DNA of 64,000 bases. Source: Petrosia ficiformis (Eukaryota > Porifera > Demospongiae > Haplosclerida > Petrosiidae). The notes below the pieces were generated by a model that was not told the origin of the DNA, did no database searches, and saw nothing but the letters and a program-made list of their open reading frames with translations. The stretch spans positions 8,266,001 to 8,330,000 of the forward strand of contig OX345636.1 in the NCBI GenBank assembly GCA_947044365.1. The letters run 5' to 3'. Position numbers and translations under genes: made by a program. Each line of letters opens with the position of its first letter. Position 1 is the stretch's first letter. Positions 11,777 through 24,407 of the stretch are shown here, piece by piece.

Positions 11777-12329
11777 AGGGGTGGGCGGTATTGCCATTTT
11801 GATAGCGGTTACGATATTAAAAAAATTACCGCGATATTACTAAATATCGACTAACCATGTGTTCCACAGTTAGTCACACCCACAAATGTTTTAAAGGCAT
11901 GAAACAGTGCCTGAAACACCAACAACAACTCGTTCAAACTACTACAATACTAGTTCTATCTGTATACTTACGTTTTTGGCATACTGTAGTATAAGGCAAA
12001 CAAAAAACTGTTCGTATCAATTGACCCGCGCAACCACAACAACAGTTACATCAATCAGAACACAAATGTAGCATCTTCTGTTGAAAAAGTAGATATCTAC
12101 AGCTCATTTCTAACTCAATTGCTACACCTAGAATTGGCTAGAAAGCCAAACAAACACTGCTAAAGCACGATTTGAGTTCACCATGTGCTTCAAAGTATGG
12201 GCGTGGCACGTAAATTATTTAATTAACCATGAGTTTCGATATTTCGGTATGCAAATTTTTGTAATACCGTACCGCGGTATAGGAATGAATATCGATTTTG
12301 ACTAAAATACCGTTATACCGCCCACCCCT
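11777..12329. mobile_element. hAT-like MITE inside the 87-bp satellite
   Basis: Termini AGGGGTGGGCGGTAT and ATACCGCCCACCCCT are exact inverted repeats. The 553-bp element interrupts an 87-bp satellite unit between CATAGGT and GACCC. A clean 8-bp duplication is not visible; a few satellite bases (ATTGT) are missing at the junction. There is no coding capacity. A diverged copy lies at about 51733-52163. Confidence 0.8.
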
Positions 12330-12753
12330 GACCCTTTTATCACTAGGCTTTTATAGTTACTATTTCTTGACTGTACATTGTATTAGTGGTTAGTTAGTGA
12401 CAGTCATAGGTATTGTGACCCTTTTATCACTAGGCTCTTATAGTTACTATTTCTTGACTGTACATTGTACTGGTGATTAGTTAGTGACAGTCATAGGTAT
12501 TGTGACCCTTTTATCACTAAGCTCTTATAGTTACTATTTCTTGACTGTGCGATAATGAAATAACCTATATCTAGATAAATTAGGTGAAATTATCTAGATA
12601 AACGATATTATCTCGATAATAGTTATTAATTATGGTAAAATAATAAATCAAAGATATCAGTAACAATAAGACAATCAACACAATGTTATAATACAGTAAG
12701 TAATAAATTTACAAAAAATAAGTACAGGAAATGCCTAAAGAAATTGGTTCTAG

Positions 12754-14598
12754 TCAAGGTTTTCTGCCAAAAAAAAATAGTATGTTGACATTTTCTGGAA
12801 GCAGGCATGCCCGTTTTTCATTCACTACATACCCTGCAATACTAAAAGCTCTTTCAGAGGGCACTGATGTTGCTGGGATGCAAAGGTATTTCCTTGCAAT
12901 TCTTGCAAGAAGAGGAAAATGTTTCTCGTTCTCTAGCCACCATTTCAGTGGGTTATCTGTGGTTGCATTGAGGAACATATACTTTTGTATCTCTTTCTTT
13001 GCCTCTCCCTCTCCATATAAGGTTGTCTCTTCGGTAGATACATCAACTATGTCTTCCAATAACGACATAAGATCTTTCTTTTCCTGACATCTCCTTTTTT
13101 CAGGTGGTTCATTAGCTTGTTGGGTGGTGGATGCTACATGTATCTCTTGAGCTTCTATTTCTATTGTAGCTTTAGTACTTTCTCTCTGTTCTTCAGTATG
13201 GAAGCTCAACGACTTAAAGCGGGGGTCAAAAAAGCATGCTGCGTTTAGTAATGTTTCAACTGCTACATCATTATAACGGCTTTTCAAGTCAGTCAATACT
13301 GCCTTTTTCACATTTTTAGTAAGTTGAGCATCAGAGTGTTTCACAACTAGGTGTTGGTTTATTAACTTGTAAAGAAGTGGTCTCACTGCTGATACTGTGA
13401 CTCTTTTCTCTCCTCCAATAACTTCTGTAATCTCAACAATTGGTCTCATAACTTCTACAAAGACTTCCATTCTGCGTCACTTGGTAATAGGTCTGTTTTT
13501 CGTAGCTCAAGTAGAGCAGCACACAGTGGTTGCTGCTGTTTAAGGATTCTCTCCATAATATAATATGAGGAGTTCCATCGAGTGGCAACATCTTGAATGA
13601 GATTAAGCTGAGAGTAGTGTAAATCTGACTGTTTCTGACAAAGGATGGTTGAAGACTTGGAGGAATGATGGAAATGACTCACTAAGCGTTTTGCATAGCC
13701 AAGAGCTTTAGATATTTGTGGTACATCCATTGCTTTTTTTACTCCCAGTTGCAAAGTGTGAGCAAAGCAGCCAAAGTGCTGCCACTCCAGAATTTCAATA
13801 GCATTTACAATGTTCTTTGCATTGTCTGTTGTTACTGCAACAAGTTTACTGACATCTAGATTCCAATGTTGAAGGCTTTCTTGTAATTCAGATGCAAGAT
13901 TGATTCCGGTATGTTCTGATGATAGTTCAGCAGTATCAAGGAGATGACTACAGAGCCTCCATGACTCATCAATATAATGCACTGTGTGGGTGATGTAACT
14001 ATGGTTTGCACGGGATGTCCAGCCATCTGTAGTAATTGAAAAAAATATCAAATTCTTCTCCATTGCTCTTGTAATTTTCGTCTTTTCTCTCTGGTACATA
14101 TCTGGCATATAGTGCTGTGTGATCTGGCAAAACATACCGAGGCTCAAAAGCGTGCAACATATCCTGAAAGCCTTTGTTGTTTACTGTACTGAATGGCATC
14201 ATATCTTTGGCAATGCAGTAGCACACTGAGTTTGTTAAACTCTTCCATCTTTGTGAACTTTGTGGCAGAGGTTGTAAGTGTTGAAAGGCGTCAGTAATAG
14301 ATCTTTGTCCTTCAGGCTTCTGAACTACGGGTTGTACAAGATTACACTTAGTCTTTACCTTGTCAAATTCTGATCGATGGTGATACTGTAAGTGGACTAT
14401 CATATTTGTTGTGTTACCTTGATATCGAAGTTGTTTGGGGCACAGCTTGCAAAAAACAGTTGTTCTTTTCTTCTTATCTTTCTCTATAAACTCTCCACCT
14501 TGAGCTGGAAATCCAAAATATTCCCATACACCGCTTTTGGCTTTCTCTAGAGGGAGAAGCATACGCTCTTCAGAAACACTGGAACTAGACGCCTCCAT
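12754..14598 (-). pseudogene. hAT/ZBED transposase, frameshifted
   Basis: The frame opens with MEASSSSVSEERMLLPLEKA at 14598. A BED zinc finger follows (CKLCPKQLRYQ ... HLQYHH). The RNase H-like core shows SITTDGWTSRANHS, LVAVTTDNAKN, CFAHTLQLG and VATRWNSSYYIMERIL. The C-terminal hAT dimerisation region reads SVPSERAFSIAG ... LLPENVN. These are the hallmarks of DNA cut-and-paste transposases that also gave rise to ZBED proteins. The reading changes frame near 14090-14140 and near 13460-13475. A T9 run at about 12768-12778 adds a third shift that replaces the usual last residues. This copy is therefore unlikely to make an active enzyme, unless the shifts are sequencing errors. Length (about 600 codons) is normal for the family. 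Confidence 0.9.
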
Positions 14599-14631
14599 AT
14601 TGTTTAGCTTTGTAACACGTGGATTACGTAA

Positions 14632-14643
14632 TGCGCATGCGCA
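14632..14643. promoter_or_regulatory. NRF1-like palindrome upstream of hAT transposase
   Basis: TGCGCATGCGCA ends about 34 bp before the transposase ATG (14598, minus strand). The same 12-mer is in the hAT MITE at 10215..10226 and at 60748..60759. It matches the NRF1 consensus of animal promoters; a promoter role is inference. Confidence 0.45.
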
Positions 14644-15160
14644 GTAGTTATCGATAATAAAAATTTTAATTATCGTATTTGTGAAGCGAGTATATGTTTC
14701 ACGATAATCTCATTATCGCGATTATCGCACAGGCCTACTGTACATTATATTAGTGGTTAGTTAGTGACAGTCATAGGTATTGTGACCCTTTTATCACTAG
14801 GCTCTTATAGTTACTATTTCTTGACTGTACATTGTATTAGTGGTTAGTTAGTGACAGTCATAGGTATTGTGACCCTTTTATCACTAGGCTCTTATAGTTA
14901 CTATTTCTTGACTGTACATTGTACTAGTGATTAGTTAGCGACAGTCATAGGCATTGTGACCCTTTTATCACTAGGCTCTTATAGTTACTATTTCTGGACT
15001 GTACATTGTATTAGTGGTTAGTTAGTGACAGTCATAGGTATTGTGACCCTTTTATCACTAGGCTCTTATAGTTACTATTTCTTGACTGTACATTGTACTA
15101 GTGGTTAGTTAGTGACAGTCATAGGTATTGTGACCCTTTTATCACTAGGCTCGTATGGTT

Positions 15161-16200
15161 AAGCTTTGTAGTCCCCTATATCTCAAGAATGCCCCATATT
15201 ATTAAGTTTCTGTCTCTATTACATTGTATGATAGTAATGGTAATGCCTTTTATGTCTCTTCACAGTACAAAAATTGTTGAACACATACATACATTGATTA
15301 TCAAATTAATAATTTTTAATTATGTTTAAGTACATTTTTGGTATAATTTCTCTCTCCTTGACTTGTGTCATGTCTGCATGTGTTCACATAGAATAGCATC
15401 AATACTCGAAGTATAGTCATAAAAATGTATGCAAATACAAATGTAGTTTTCACATACTGGTTTCATTCTGCTGGTCTGCTCAGTCTCAAACACGCACAGC
15501 TACAACAGCTATTAATGTACATGTGTAGTTTCCACATGCTGATTTCATTTGATTTATTTCAGAATCATCCTACTGGTCTGCCAGTGTGTTGTAGCTCTTA
15601 CACACATTCGTTTATGTACATGTATATGTACATGTACATGTACTACTTCCATTTACTTGCGACATCCTTAGCATTGTATTCAACACTTACAAGACACAAG
15701 AATATATGAATATATTATTTCTGACCATACATATACACACTGTGTACATGCACATTCATGTGCCTGGCATGCTAGCAATAGGTGTAGAAACAATTAACAA
15801 ACAAGCAAGCAACCACAATGGCTTATAAAATATTGAAGAAGCCACTCTGGCTTGACAATCAGCCACCATGTACATGTATAGTAATGTATTCATTATAAGT
15901 TATTAATTTCAATTCCTGCTATCAACACTGTTTACTGGAAAATGATACTGGTTGGATTTGAGCATACCTTAAAATAAATTTATTATTAGTGTTGCACCTA
16001 TACAGTAATTTCCCTATATGGCTATATTTCACAATTCAAATTGCCTATATGCAGATCCAATCCAATATTGTCTGTGTGAAATACATGTATATAGTTGTAT
16101 TTATCTAGTTTACAACTGTTCACACATGGTGTAATGTTAATTATTGATGTGTGATGTCTCATCCACGGGTTCATTGATTTAGCTAAGAAAGCTTTACCCT
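15161..16200. other. No gene; TACATG-rich DNA and dispersed-repeat piece
   Basis: Several TACATGTA runs occur at about 15600-15640 and 15868-15880. About 15730-15880 contains ATTCATGTGCCTGGCATGCT and CAACCACAATGGCTTA. Inverted relatives of these lie at 24890-25070 and 50910-51000, so this is part of a dispersed family. Confidence 0.5.
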
Positions 16201-16515
16201 TTATTGATGTGTGATGTCCATCATCAGTCTGTGGTGATCGGGATACACTTTTCTCACAAACAGTATCGAGAAATCATTTAAAATCTGACAAAATCCATCA
16301 GCTTCTAGTATGCCTGTAAACAAGCAATTATTTGTAGCTCCTCTACAACTAATGTCTGCCCATACATGGACTTTGGCTGGATGCTTAGGATGACGTTTAG
16401 GACTTGGCTGCTCTCCCCTTTTCCCATGACAAAATCTCCTTTGAGACTGTATTTGAATAGAAGCTTCATCTGTCCAAATGACTTCTTCAAACTGACATTC
16501 TGTGTTCTCTATTGT
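16201..16515 (-). pseudogene. Tc1-type transposase fragment
   Basis: One minus-strand frame of about 104 codons without a start reads EEVIWTDEASIQIQSQRRF, then KHPAKVHVWADISCRG, then VRKVYPDHHRLMMD before TAA at 16201. The order and motifs match the catalytic core of the intact-looking transposase at 34764-35870 (VIFTDECS, KHPVKVHVWAGIS, VYPDQHRFMQD). The helix-turn-helix N-terminus and the final glutamate block are absent, so it is a dead fragment. The following satellite starts less than 100 bp away. Confidence 0.8.
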
Positions 16516-16612
16516 TCATGCAAGACATTTCATTTTGTTTGGCTGGTGTATCAGTTGACATTATACTGATCTTCTGAATGTCCAACCCAAGAGTGTTCGA
16601 CTATTCAGACTA

Positions 16613-18149
16613 GTACAGTATGTATTGCATAAAGTAGTAATGTATTGCACTGTATAGTACAGTATGTATTACATAAAGTAGTAATGTATTGCATAAAGTA
16701 GTAATGTATTGCACTGTATAGTACAGTATGTATTACATAAAGTAGTAAATTAATGTATTGCATAAAGTAGTAATGTATTGCACTGTATAGTACAGTATGT
16801 ATTACATAAAGTAGTAATGTATTGCACTGTATAGTACAGTATGTATTACATAAAGTAGTAATGTATTGCATAAAGTAGTAATGTATTGCACTGTATAGTA
16901 CAGTATGTATTACATAAAGTAGTAAATTAATGTATTGCATAAAGTAGTAATGTATTGCACTGTATAGTACAGTATGTATTACATAAAGTAGTAATGTATT
17001 GCACTGTATAGTACAGTATGTATTACATAAAGTAGTAATGTATTGCACTGTATAGTATAGTATGTATAGCATAAAGTAGTAATGTATTGCACTGTATAGT
17101 ACAGTATGTATTGCATAAAGTAGTAATGTATTACACTGTATAGTACAGTATGTATTGCATAAAGTAGTAATGTATTGCACTGTATAGTATAGTATGTATA
17201 GCATAAAGTAGTAATGTATTGCACTGTATAGTACAGTATGTATTGCATAAAGTAGTAGTGTATTGCACTGTATAGTACAGTATGTATTGCATAAAGTAGT
17301 AATGTATTGCACTGTATAGTACAGTATGTATTGCATAAAGTAGTAATGTATTGCACTCTATAGTACAGTATGTATTGCATAAAGTAGTAATGTATTGCAC
17401 TGTATAGTACAGTATGTATTGCATAAAGTAGTAATGTATTGCAGTGTATAGTACAGTATGTATAGCATAAAGTAGTAATGTATTGCACTGTATAGTACAG
17501 TATGTATTGCATAAAGTAGTAATGTATTGCACTGTATAGTACAGTATGTATTGCATAAAGTAGTAATGTATTGCACTGTATAGTACAGTATGTATAGCAT
17601 AAAGTATTAATGTATTGCACTGTATAGTACAGTATGTATTGCATAAAGTAGTAATGTATTGCACTGTATAGTACAGTATGTATAGCATAAAGTAGTAATG
17701 TATTGCACTGTATAGTACAGTATGTATTGCATAAAGTAGTAATGTATTGCACTGTATAGTACAGTATGTATAGCATAAAGTAGTAATGTATTGCACTGTA
17801 TAGTACAGTATGTATTGCATAAAGTAGTAATGTATTGCACTGTATAGTACAGTATGTATTACATAAAGTAGTAATGTATTGCACTGTATAGTACAGTATG
17901 TATTGCATAAAGTAGTAATGTATTGCACTGTATAGTACAGTATGTATAGCATAAAGTAGTAATGTATTGCACTGTATAGTACAGTATGTATTGCATAAAG
18001 TAGTAATGTATTGCACTGTATAGTACAGTATGTATTACATAAAGTAGTAATGTATTGCACTGTATAGTACAGTATGTATTACATAAAGTAGTAATGTATT
18101 GCACTGTATAGTACAGTATGTATTGCATAAAGTAGTAATGTATTGTATT
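16613..18149. repeat. 44-bp satellite, about 35 copies
   Basis: The unit is GTATTGCACTGTATAGTACA plus GTATGTATTGCATAAAGTAGTAAT, with recurring point variants (TTACAT, TATAGC) and some shortened units at the left (GCATAAAGTAGTAATGTATT). The core ACTGTA-TAG-TACAGT is an inverted repeat. The unit lacks stop codons in all minus-strand frames, which creates frames of up to 345 codons. These are not genes. Confidence 0.95.
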
Positions 18150-19235
18150 TAGGGATGTGCAATATGTATTGATGTAGTGAAATATCTAAATTTACATTGA
18201 ATATCGTGATACAGTATTTGCTTTTGGTGTGTCAATACACTGGAATGGACTGTTATTAGTAAACCTGGTTTTTCCCATTTGTCTAATTTTATAACTAAAA
18301 TCAATTATACATGTACATGTAGCTAGGTAGTGTGCATAACTTTGATTGATTTATTTTGCCAAATAAGTCATGTAATTTTTTTAATATAAGCATTTCAATT
18401 ATTATTTCAAATATCATAATACTATATCAGTGTTTTTGATAAGCTCATATGGTGCACCATTGGCTCACAGTGCTTCTTATTTGCCACCGCACAGTTCTTT
18501 CTTTGGCCCAGTGGCACAGTTAATTTTGATTATACTGTCAGTAACAGCATTAACTTTAAAGTAATTGGCTCAAGATGTATTCCCTTAATGGCACACACAC
18601 TAACCATTTTTGAGCCAATTTGGCCCAAGCTTCAAAAGTTATCAAAACTTTATTCTACATGTATATTGTGTTGTGATATTTTTGACAGTGATATGCAACA
18701 CTATTATTTAGTTGTCACCTATATAATTATGTACATGTACATTAACAGTACAGTACAGTACTGTACAGTATGTATTCTACAAAGTATGAAGTCGAACTGT
18801 ATTTTGAGTATAGTACATCATAGTACAAAATTCATGAGCAAAAACAGCATGCTAGCAATAGGCATGGAAACAATTAACAAACATGTACATGTACTGAAGT
18901 GTAGGATTGTGTAGTGCAATGTACAAACTGTGAGTATTATCACTTTGACTACTTGATACATGGAGTACATGTACCATTGTCCAGAATGTACTTTACTTTA
19001 CTGTACTGTACTGTACTCTACTCTACACTGCAGTAGTGTACAGTACAGTACAGTACAGTACAATGTACTCCAAGCTAGCTATAATGAGGAAGTACTGTAT
19101 CACATGAAGGAATGTAATATTGATCAGGATAATCACAATCCTTTGGATATCTTGAAGACGCTTGTTTCATGTCCTGACTACACTAACTGATCTGTTAGTT
19201 AACTGTTTTACCTCATTATTTTTGACTTAGTATAC
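18150..19235. other. No gene; CAGTA/TACATG simple repeats
   Basis: About 18740-18775 and 19000-19065 are runs of ACTGTACTGTA/CAGTACAGTA words related to the neighbouring 44-bp satellite core. The rest is AT-rich without coding signal. Confidence 0.5.
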
Positions 19236-19586
19236 AGTTTTTATTGGGAGTTGTGTTGATCTTAGAATCATGCACTGTTTACTACAGGCACTATTGGGTG
19301 TTGTGTTGATCTTAGAATCATGCACTGTTTACTACACACACTATTGGGGGTTGTGTTGATCTTAGAATCATGCACTGTTTACTACAGACACTATTGTGTG
19401 TTGTGTTGATCTTAGAATCATGTACTGTTTACTACAAACACTATTGGGTGTTGTGTTGATTTTAGAATCATGCACTGTTTACTACAGACACTATTGGGGG
19501 TTGTGTTGATGTTAGAATCATGTACTGTTTACTACAGACACTATTGGGTGTTGTGTTGATCTTAGAATCATGCACTGTTTACTACT
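19236..19586. repeat. 50-bp tandem repeat, about 7 copies
   Basis: The unit is TTGTGTTGATCTTAGAATCA followed by TGCACTGTTTACTACAGACACTATTGGGTG, with few substitutions. Confidence 0.9.
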
Positions 19587-19693
19587 ATTATAGGGATCTG
19601 GTGATGCATGTTGTACAGGTGCATGTGGCATCTACATGTACATGTAGAAACATTTCTGATGTACAAGTACATGTATGCTATATGTGGCATCTA

Positions 19694-20225
19694 CAGTACA
19701 AGTCGAAAAAAAGGTTTACGTTTTGTATTTGTACATGTAGTACGACTGTAGTATGAATCTGATTGTACTGTATTATTATCATTGTGTTAAAACGATTTAT
19801 TTACATTTAAAGGTTCAATTAATATAATCACTGCTGAAATGTGGGTGTGGTTAACAAACCAAATGGCCAACATTTTACTCTTAGAATCTCTCAAAAGAAT
19901 TCAGATCTAAACAAAGTTGTGGAAATAGCCAAACAATTGTCTTGACAAAGATGGGCCTGACTACTAAAGACGGTCGAGTTGTATCAGATTCTCCTGCCGT
20001 CATAGATGTTAGGAAAGGCTTGAATTTTGCTTCAAAGTTAGCATAAGGACTGGTGAGTATGTAGACAACTCCTCAAGTTCAGTTTTACAATTGTGAAACT
20101 TCAGGTTTCTTGGTGTTGACAAGAAATTACTGTTTAAACTGAGTTTTAACTAAGATTTAGCATACTACAGAGCGTAGAATGTGCTTACTACAAATACAAA
20201 ACATTAACTTTTTTGACTTGTACTG
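19694..20225. mobile_element. Tc1-like MITE (family with CAGTA termini)
   Basis: The left end CAGTACAAGTCGAAAAAAAG and the right end CTTGTACTG are inverted repeats of roughly 40 bp with some mismatches, flanked by TA on both sides, the Tc1/mariner target. Inside, about 19945-20046 (+) reads KMGLTTKDGRVVSDSPAVID before a stop. This may be a captured gene piece. There is no transposase. Confidence 0.75.
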
Positions 20226-20360
20226 TACACATAGAAACATTTTGATGTACATGTACATGTACAATCTTTAGGATATACATTTAAATGTACATGTACGGGT
20301 GTCTGATGATACATGTATTTGACATCGATCTACATGTAGGAAAAATGTTTGAGGGTATTT

Positions 20361-20630
20361 CGTACATGTATGTATATTTTATATGTGGATGTACATGTGA
20401 CGTGCAGTGTTCTCCTCAGAGCAGCAAGGCAGGACAGGACATTCAGCCCTTTTTTAATTCACCAAAATAATAAATTTTTGAATAACAATAAAGATTAAAA
20501 TAGTTAATAACTATTACATAATAAATTGTGGGTGTGGATAACTTGTGCTGTACATAACCAGGCTGTTATACATGTACTTGAAAACACGGATATTGCAGTT
20601 AGTAATACTGTTGGCCTCCTTTAGTACTAT
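20361..20630. repeat. Dispersed repeat, copy also at 25125-25330
   Basis: Shared words include ATGTGGATGTACATGTGA, AACTATTACATAATAAATTG, GTGCTGTACATAACCAGGCT and GCAGTTAGTAATACTGTTGG. Both copies are in the same orientation. No termini could be defined. Confidence 0.7.
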
Positions 20631-20716
20631 GTGTGCATGTACATGTATGTATGTATGTATGTATGAATGTATATCTATGTCTGTATGTTTCTACATATGT
20701 ATGTTGTACATACATA

Positions 20717-21411
20717 CAGTAGAGGACATTAAAAAAGTTAACGTTTCGTAATAGTAGAACGATCATTTTACGGCTCCATTTGTTGCAGATTACAGTTGCA
20801 ATCGTTTTAAAAAGCGATGCTGATCGTTCGTGTTAATAAAATGGGCGTTTCTGTTTTTCCTAAAAAATACGTAGGGGCCGAGTGTTTAACATCTAATTCT
20901 TGTAACCTCCATAACACTCGTATTTTATCAGACAGAAGATTCTAACTTACTTTGCTGGACAGAAGAATTGTTAACAAAGCCAATGATGTCAAACTTATGC
21001 TTCGTTATCACCAGGAAGAGTCCAAGGCGACCGCTTCAAAGTATAGTAGTATCACGGGCAGCAACGCCCACCTCTGTAAAACCTTGTATAACTTATGCAT
21101 TTTAAACTGCAATGACTTATAACTCACATATTTAGACAGAAGACCTTTTAAGAAAGCCATAGATACCAAAATCATGCTCCGTTAGCTGCAAGAAAGCCAT
21201 AGATACCAAAATCATGCTCCGTTAGCTGCAAGAAAGCAGCAAGGAGAGCATTTGAAAGTGTAAGTAGTCATCAGCGACGTCCATATTTGGCGTTCATGTG
21301 ATTTCTTGTTGAAATGCACATGCGCAAAGATTCTTAATTGTAAAAACAGAACAAATCAGATAACGATCGTAGAATGATTACGAAACGTTAAGTTTTTTAT
21401 GTCCTCTACTG
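20717..21411. mobile_element. Tc1-like MITE
   Basis: Starts CAGTAGAGGACATTAAAAAA and ends with the inverted counterpart (TTTTTTATGTCCTCTACTG); both sides have TA. Inside are two diverged copies of a module (one containing ATGCTTCGTTATCACCAGGA, one ATGCTCCGTTAGCTGCAAGA). A 40-bp stretch, CCATAGATACCAAAATCATG onwards, is duplicated in tandem at 21156-21231. No coding frame. Confidence 0.85.
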
Positions 21412-22960
21412 TATATATGTACATACATATTTATGTACATGTATGCACTAGTGTATATGTGCATAGGGCACATAGGAAGAGCCTCGGGGGAGTGCACCAG
21501 AATAAATAAGCTACCCGGTATGTAATGAAAGTATTGAAACTTTAGATGACAAATTATGAATTGGAATGAATTTGTAGTAACTGAATAAAATGAAAAATTA
21601 AATGATTATTCACTCATTAAATTTAAACCTAATTCATGGGGCCAAATATGATGAAGTTTACATAATATTATTGTATTACCCGACAAATTGTTCAATAATT
21701 AAATAATGTAATTATAATGATGGTAATTGTAAAAAGCTAAGAGTGTATGTAGTAAGAATGGATTTGACTCTCCATGTATTGCTGTGAGTTTGTCTCCTAG
21801 TTTATGGTGGTAGTATGTCCAGCAATGCCTTAAATCAGAAGAAATGCATACGGTACATGTGTGTGTGTGACCTTTAAAATCAATGTTAAGATCAGTTGAA
21901 ATAGAAAGGCTGCACTTATCTAGCCACTGTGTTGTTGATTTCTTTGCATGATTGAAACTAGTCTTTAATGCCTATAAGGTATACATATGAAACAATATAT
22001 ATATTTACATGTAATTGTGTGAATCAAACAAGCACACATGATCATTTGGAAGTGTAACTTCATTTTTCAGTTTCTTGTTAAAGTTTCTCCATAGCTCTCT
22101 GTCTGATTGAAACTAGTCTTCATTGCCTATAAGGTATGTCATTTGAAACAAGCATCACAGATACCTTTGATCCAAATGTGTTTCTCTGAAGTGCCTCACA
22201 GTTTTCCAGGTTATGTGCTTAGAATCAATTCCTTCACCTTTCTCCTAAGTTATTTTTTCAACAGAACGATTCACTTCACTTTTTCCTGGATCCACATGAT
22301 TTCCATTAGACCATGTGTGCATTGAATATATGATCTTGTGCAGTCACTCCATAGAAGCGTTACATACATACTCCAAGCCAAAAAGCTTTATGTCACGATT
22401 ATTTGCTTCATTTTCCGTTTCTCATTTTTCGACAATTACAGCTGCTATCACTATCATGATATTTATCTGTGATACTATTACGATAGTGAATATACAGCGA
22501 TAGTGCAGTCTATATTGTTTGTACATATACTAAGAGCTTCATATATAAAGTATGCCCCATAAAATAGTTCAGTATGAAGTTTAAACTGCAGATAAGAACA
22601 TTGATCATAATACGTCTAATAATTATCTTTCAACTTGAATGAGTACTGCTGTACTACATATACTACATATACATGTACATTAGTTTCAGAGATTATAACA
22701 ATAAGATTTTCTACATAGAAAGACAAGCATAATATTTCATGTAAAGCTATAAATTTCCTCCTATTTGTTACCATAACTAAACCACAATGCCTAACTACAT
22801 GTGTACAAAAACTATTGTACTCCATGGACTACATAGTGGTACTATCCCTCAGCCCTAATATTTATTCACGTCTACATCTATCCATTATTTGTAAATTTCC
22901 TGAATTCAATACCTTCATAAACCATTTTGAAAAATTGAAAATATATACTCATGTATCTAT
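21412..22960. other. No recognised gene
   Basis: ATTGAAACTAGTCTTxATTGCCTATAAGG occurs twice (about 21952 and 22107), a small local duplication. Otherwise there are short frames without features. Confidence 0.35.
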
Positions 22961-23660
22961 GCTTGTTACAGGGGGGATATTTCCCCTAACTAGAGTTACA
23001 TGTACCACCCCCACTAGAGGTCAAAAACAGCATCTACATGTAAGCTACGAGCCTTCTGGGGCCCCAAAAGCCACCAGAAGGAGCTTCAGAAAGCTTAGAT
23101 TTATAATATTTCCTGAAGGAGCACTCCCACACATAGTGGACAGTGTGCTTCACATGATTGATTTTTCCCCTCCCTAACATAACATCATGTATGAAACCCT
23201 GACATGTATATACATGTATGTATTGTATCATGTGTGACTAAAGAGAGAATGAGGGAATTACAGGAATGTAGTCATTATGTTGTTATTAGTACTAAAGATC
23301 CAGATACTCATAAACAATGTCATTGGGATGCAGGTTACTAACATGTATATATGTATTAGGACTGGGAAAAACCTTCAAAGGTACAAATCTTCATTAGTTC
23401 GTTAGGCAATCAAAGCTAAACTCTTCCTTCAAAGCTTCACTGCCATGTATATGCATGTGTCACATATGGATATACTTAATTAAAGAAGCTACATGTATGT
23501 CAATTCTGGAGGGCTCAGTCAATTAATGGGCATGGCACATACATGTAGTGGAACATACACTTGACCTCTACATACCAGCAGGAAGAAGCTGCTTGTAGCT
23601 TACATAGAAAATAGCTATTCTGTTTGAAATACAAATGTATATTCCTAAATTTCTACATGA
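22961..23660. repeat. Dispersed repeat, relatives at 54170-54400 and 55905-56000
   Basis: CCCCTAACTAGAGTTAC and the following CTACGAGCCTTCTGG...CAAAAGCCACCAG correspond to 54240-54360. TTCTGTTTGAAATACAAATG with TTTAAAATGGAAGGAAATA corresponds to 55913-55980. Copies are diverged, and the ends are not defined. Confidence 0.55.
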
Positions 23661-23824
23661 ATCTTTAAAATGGAAGGAAATAGGCAATCATAGATTCTTT
23701 ATTTTTTCGTATACAGTATCTTGTTTACTTGTGCATTTATATGTGCGTACATTTTTCTAACATACAGATATACACATGTACTTACATGTATGTGTATGTA
23801 TGTCTACATGTATATAATGTGTCC

Positions 23825-24080
23825 ATTAGTAATAATCATATGTGATAATCATATCGCCTAAATATTGCCATATCATGGTCACAAAAATAATAATTATTGT
23901 CCCATAAATTCAGGTGTTCAGTACCATCACATCTACATGTAAATCAGTTTTCAACACTGTTTAGTCAACAAATAATAGGTATCAATTTGATTGTTGAATG
24001 AAATCTACCTGTACATCCATATGTAAGGTAGCCAATACTTGCACAGACAATAATCATATTTTCATAATCACCCATCCCTA
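23825..24080. mobile_element. Possible decayed hAT-like MITE
   Basis: The right edge ATCACCCATCCCTA resembles the inverted end of the hAT MITEs (TAGTGATGGGCGAT / AGGGGTGGGCGG). The left edge is unclear, so this is a weak call. Confidence 0.25.
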
Positions 24081-24176
24081 ATTATAACTATTAATTATTA
24101 GGTACTTACCTCATGAGTATAATAGTCATTATAACTATTAATTATTAGGTACTTACCTCATGAGTACAATAGTCAT
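24081..24176. repeat. 47-bp tandem duplication
   Basis: ATTATAACTATTAATTATTA and GGTACTTACCTCATGAGTA occur twice, 47 bp apart, with one base difference. Confidence 0.9.
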
Positions 24177-24179
24177 TAG

Positions 24180-24316
24180 AATTCGTAACATACAATAATA
24201 ATTATGTCATCTTCTGAGTGTAGTGAATGTGCTATCCCAGGGAAAACATAATATGAAACACTACACATACACAACTTCACACATACCTAACACACACTTA
24301 TATACTTACCACAATT

Positions 24317-24407
<91 letters not shown>

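Larger units (their letters stand above)
12545..14732 (-). mobile_element. hAT transposon (BED zinc-finger type), full-length but mutated
   Basis: The element interrupts the 87-bp satellite. Its ends are CTGTGCGATAAT (12545) and ATTATCGCACAG (to 14732), with further GATAAT repeats inside both ends. No clean 8-bp duplication is seen; bases GCCT at the right edge do not belong to the satellite. The inside codes for a BED-type transposase on the minus strand. Confidence 0.8.
11028..15160. repeat. 87-bp satellite array, interrupted by three insertions
   Basis: The unit runs TTGACTGTACATTG ... GTTAGTTAGTGACAGTCATA ... ACCCTTTTATCACTAGGCTC. The start recurs at 14821 and 14908, an 87-bp step. Unit copies occupy about 11028-11077, 11641-11776, 12330-12548 and 14733-15160. 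Between them lie a 43-bp satellite (11078-11640), a hAT MITE (11777-12329) and a hAT element (12545-14732). Each unit carries the inverted pair TGACTGT/ACAGTCA. Confidence 0.85.

Noticed and set aside
11777..12329. Exact 8-bp target duplication for the second hAT MITE
   Set aside because: Compared with intact 87-bp units the junction bases do not repeat; a few bases are missing.
12731..13087. 118-codon plus-strand frame
   Set aside because: Antisense shadow of the hAT transposase C-terminus.
16605..18128. Long minus-strand frames (up to 345 codons) in the 44-bp satellite
   Set aside because: They are the same repeat read in three frames; sequence such as QYILYYTVQYITT is a by-product of a stop-free unit.
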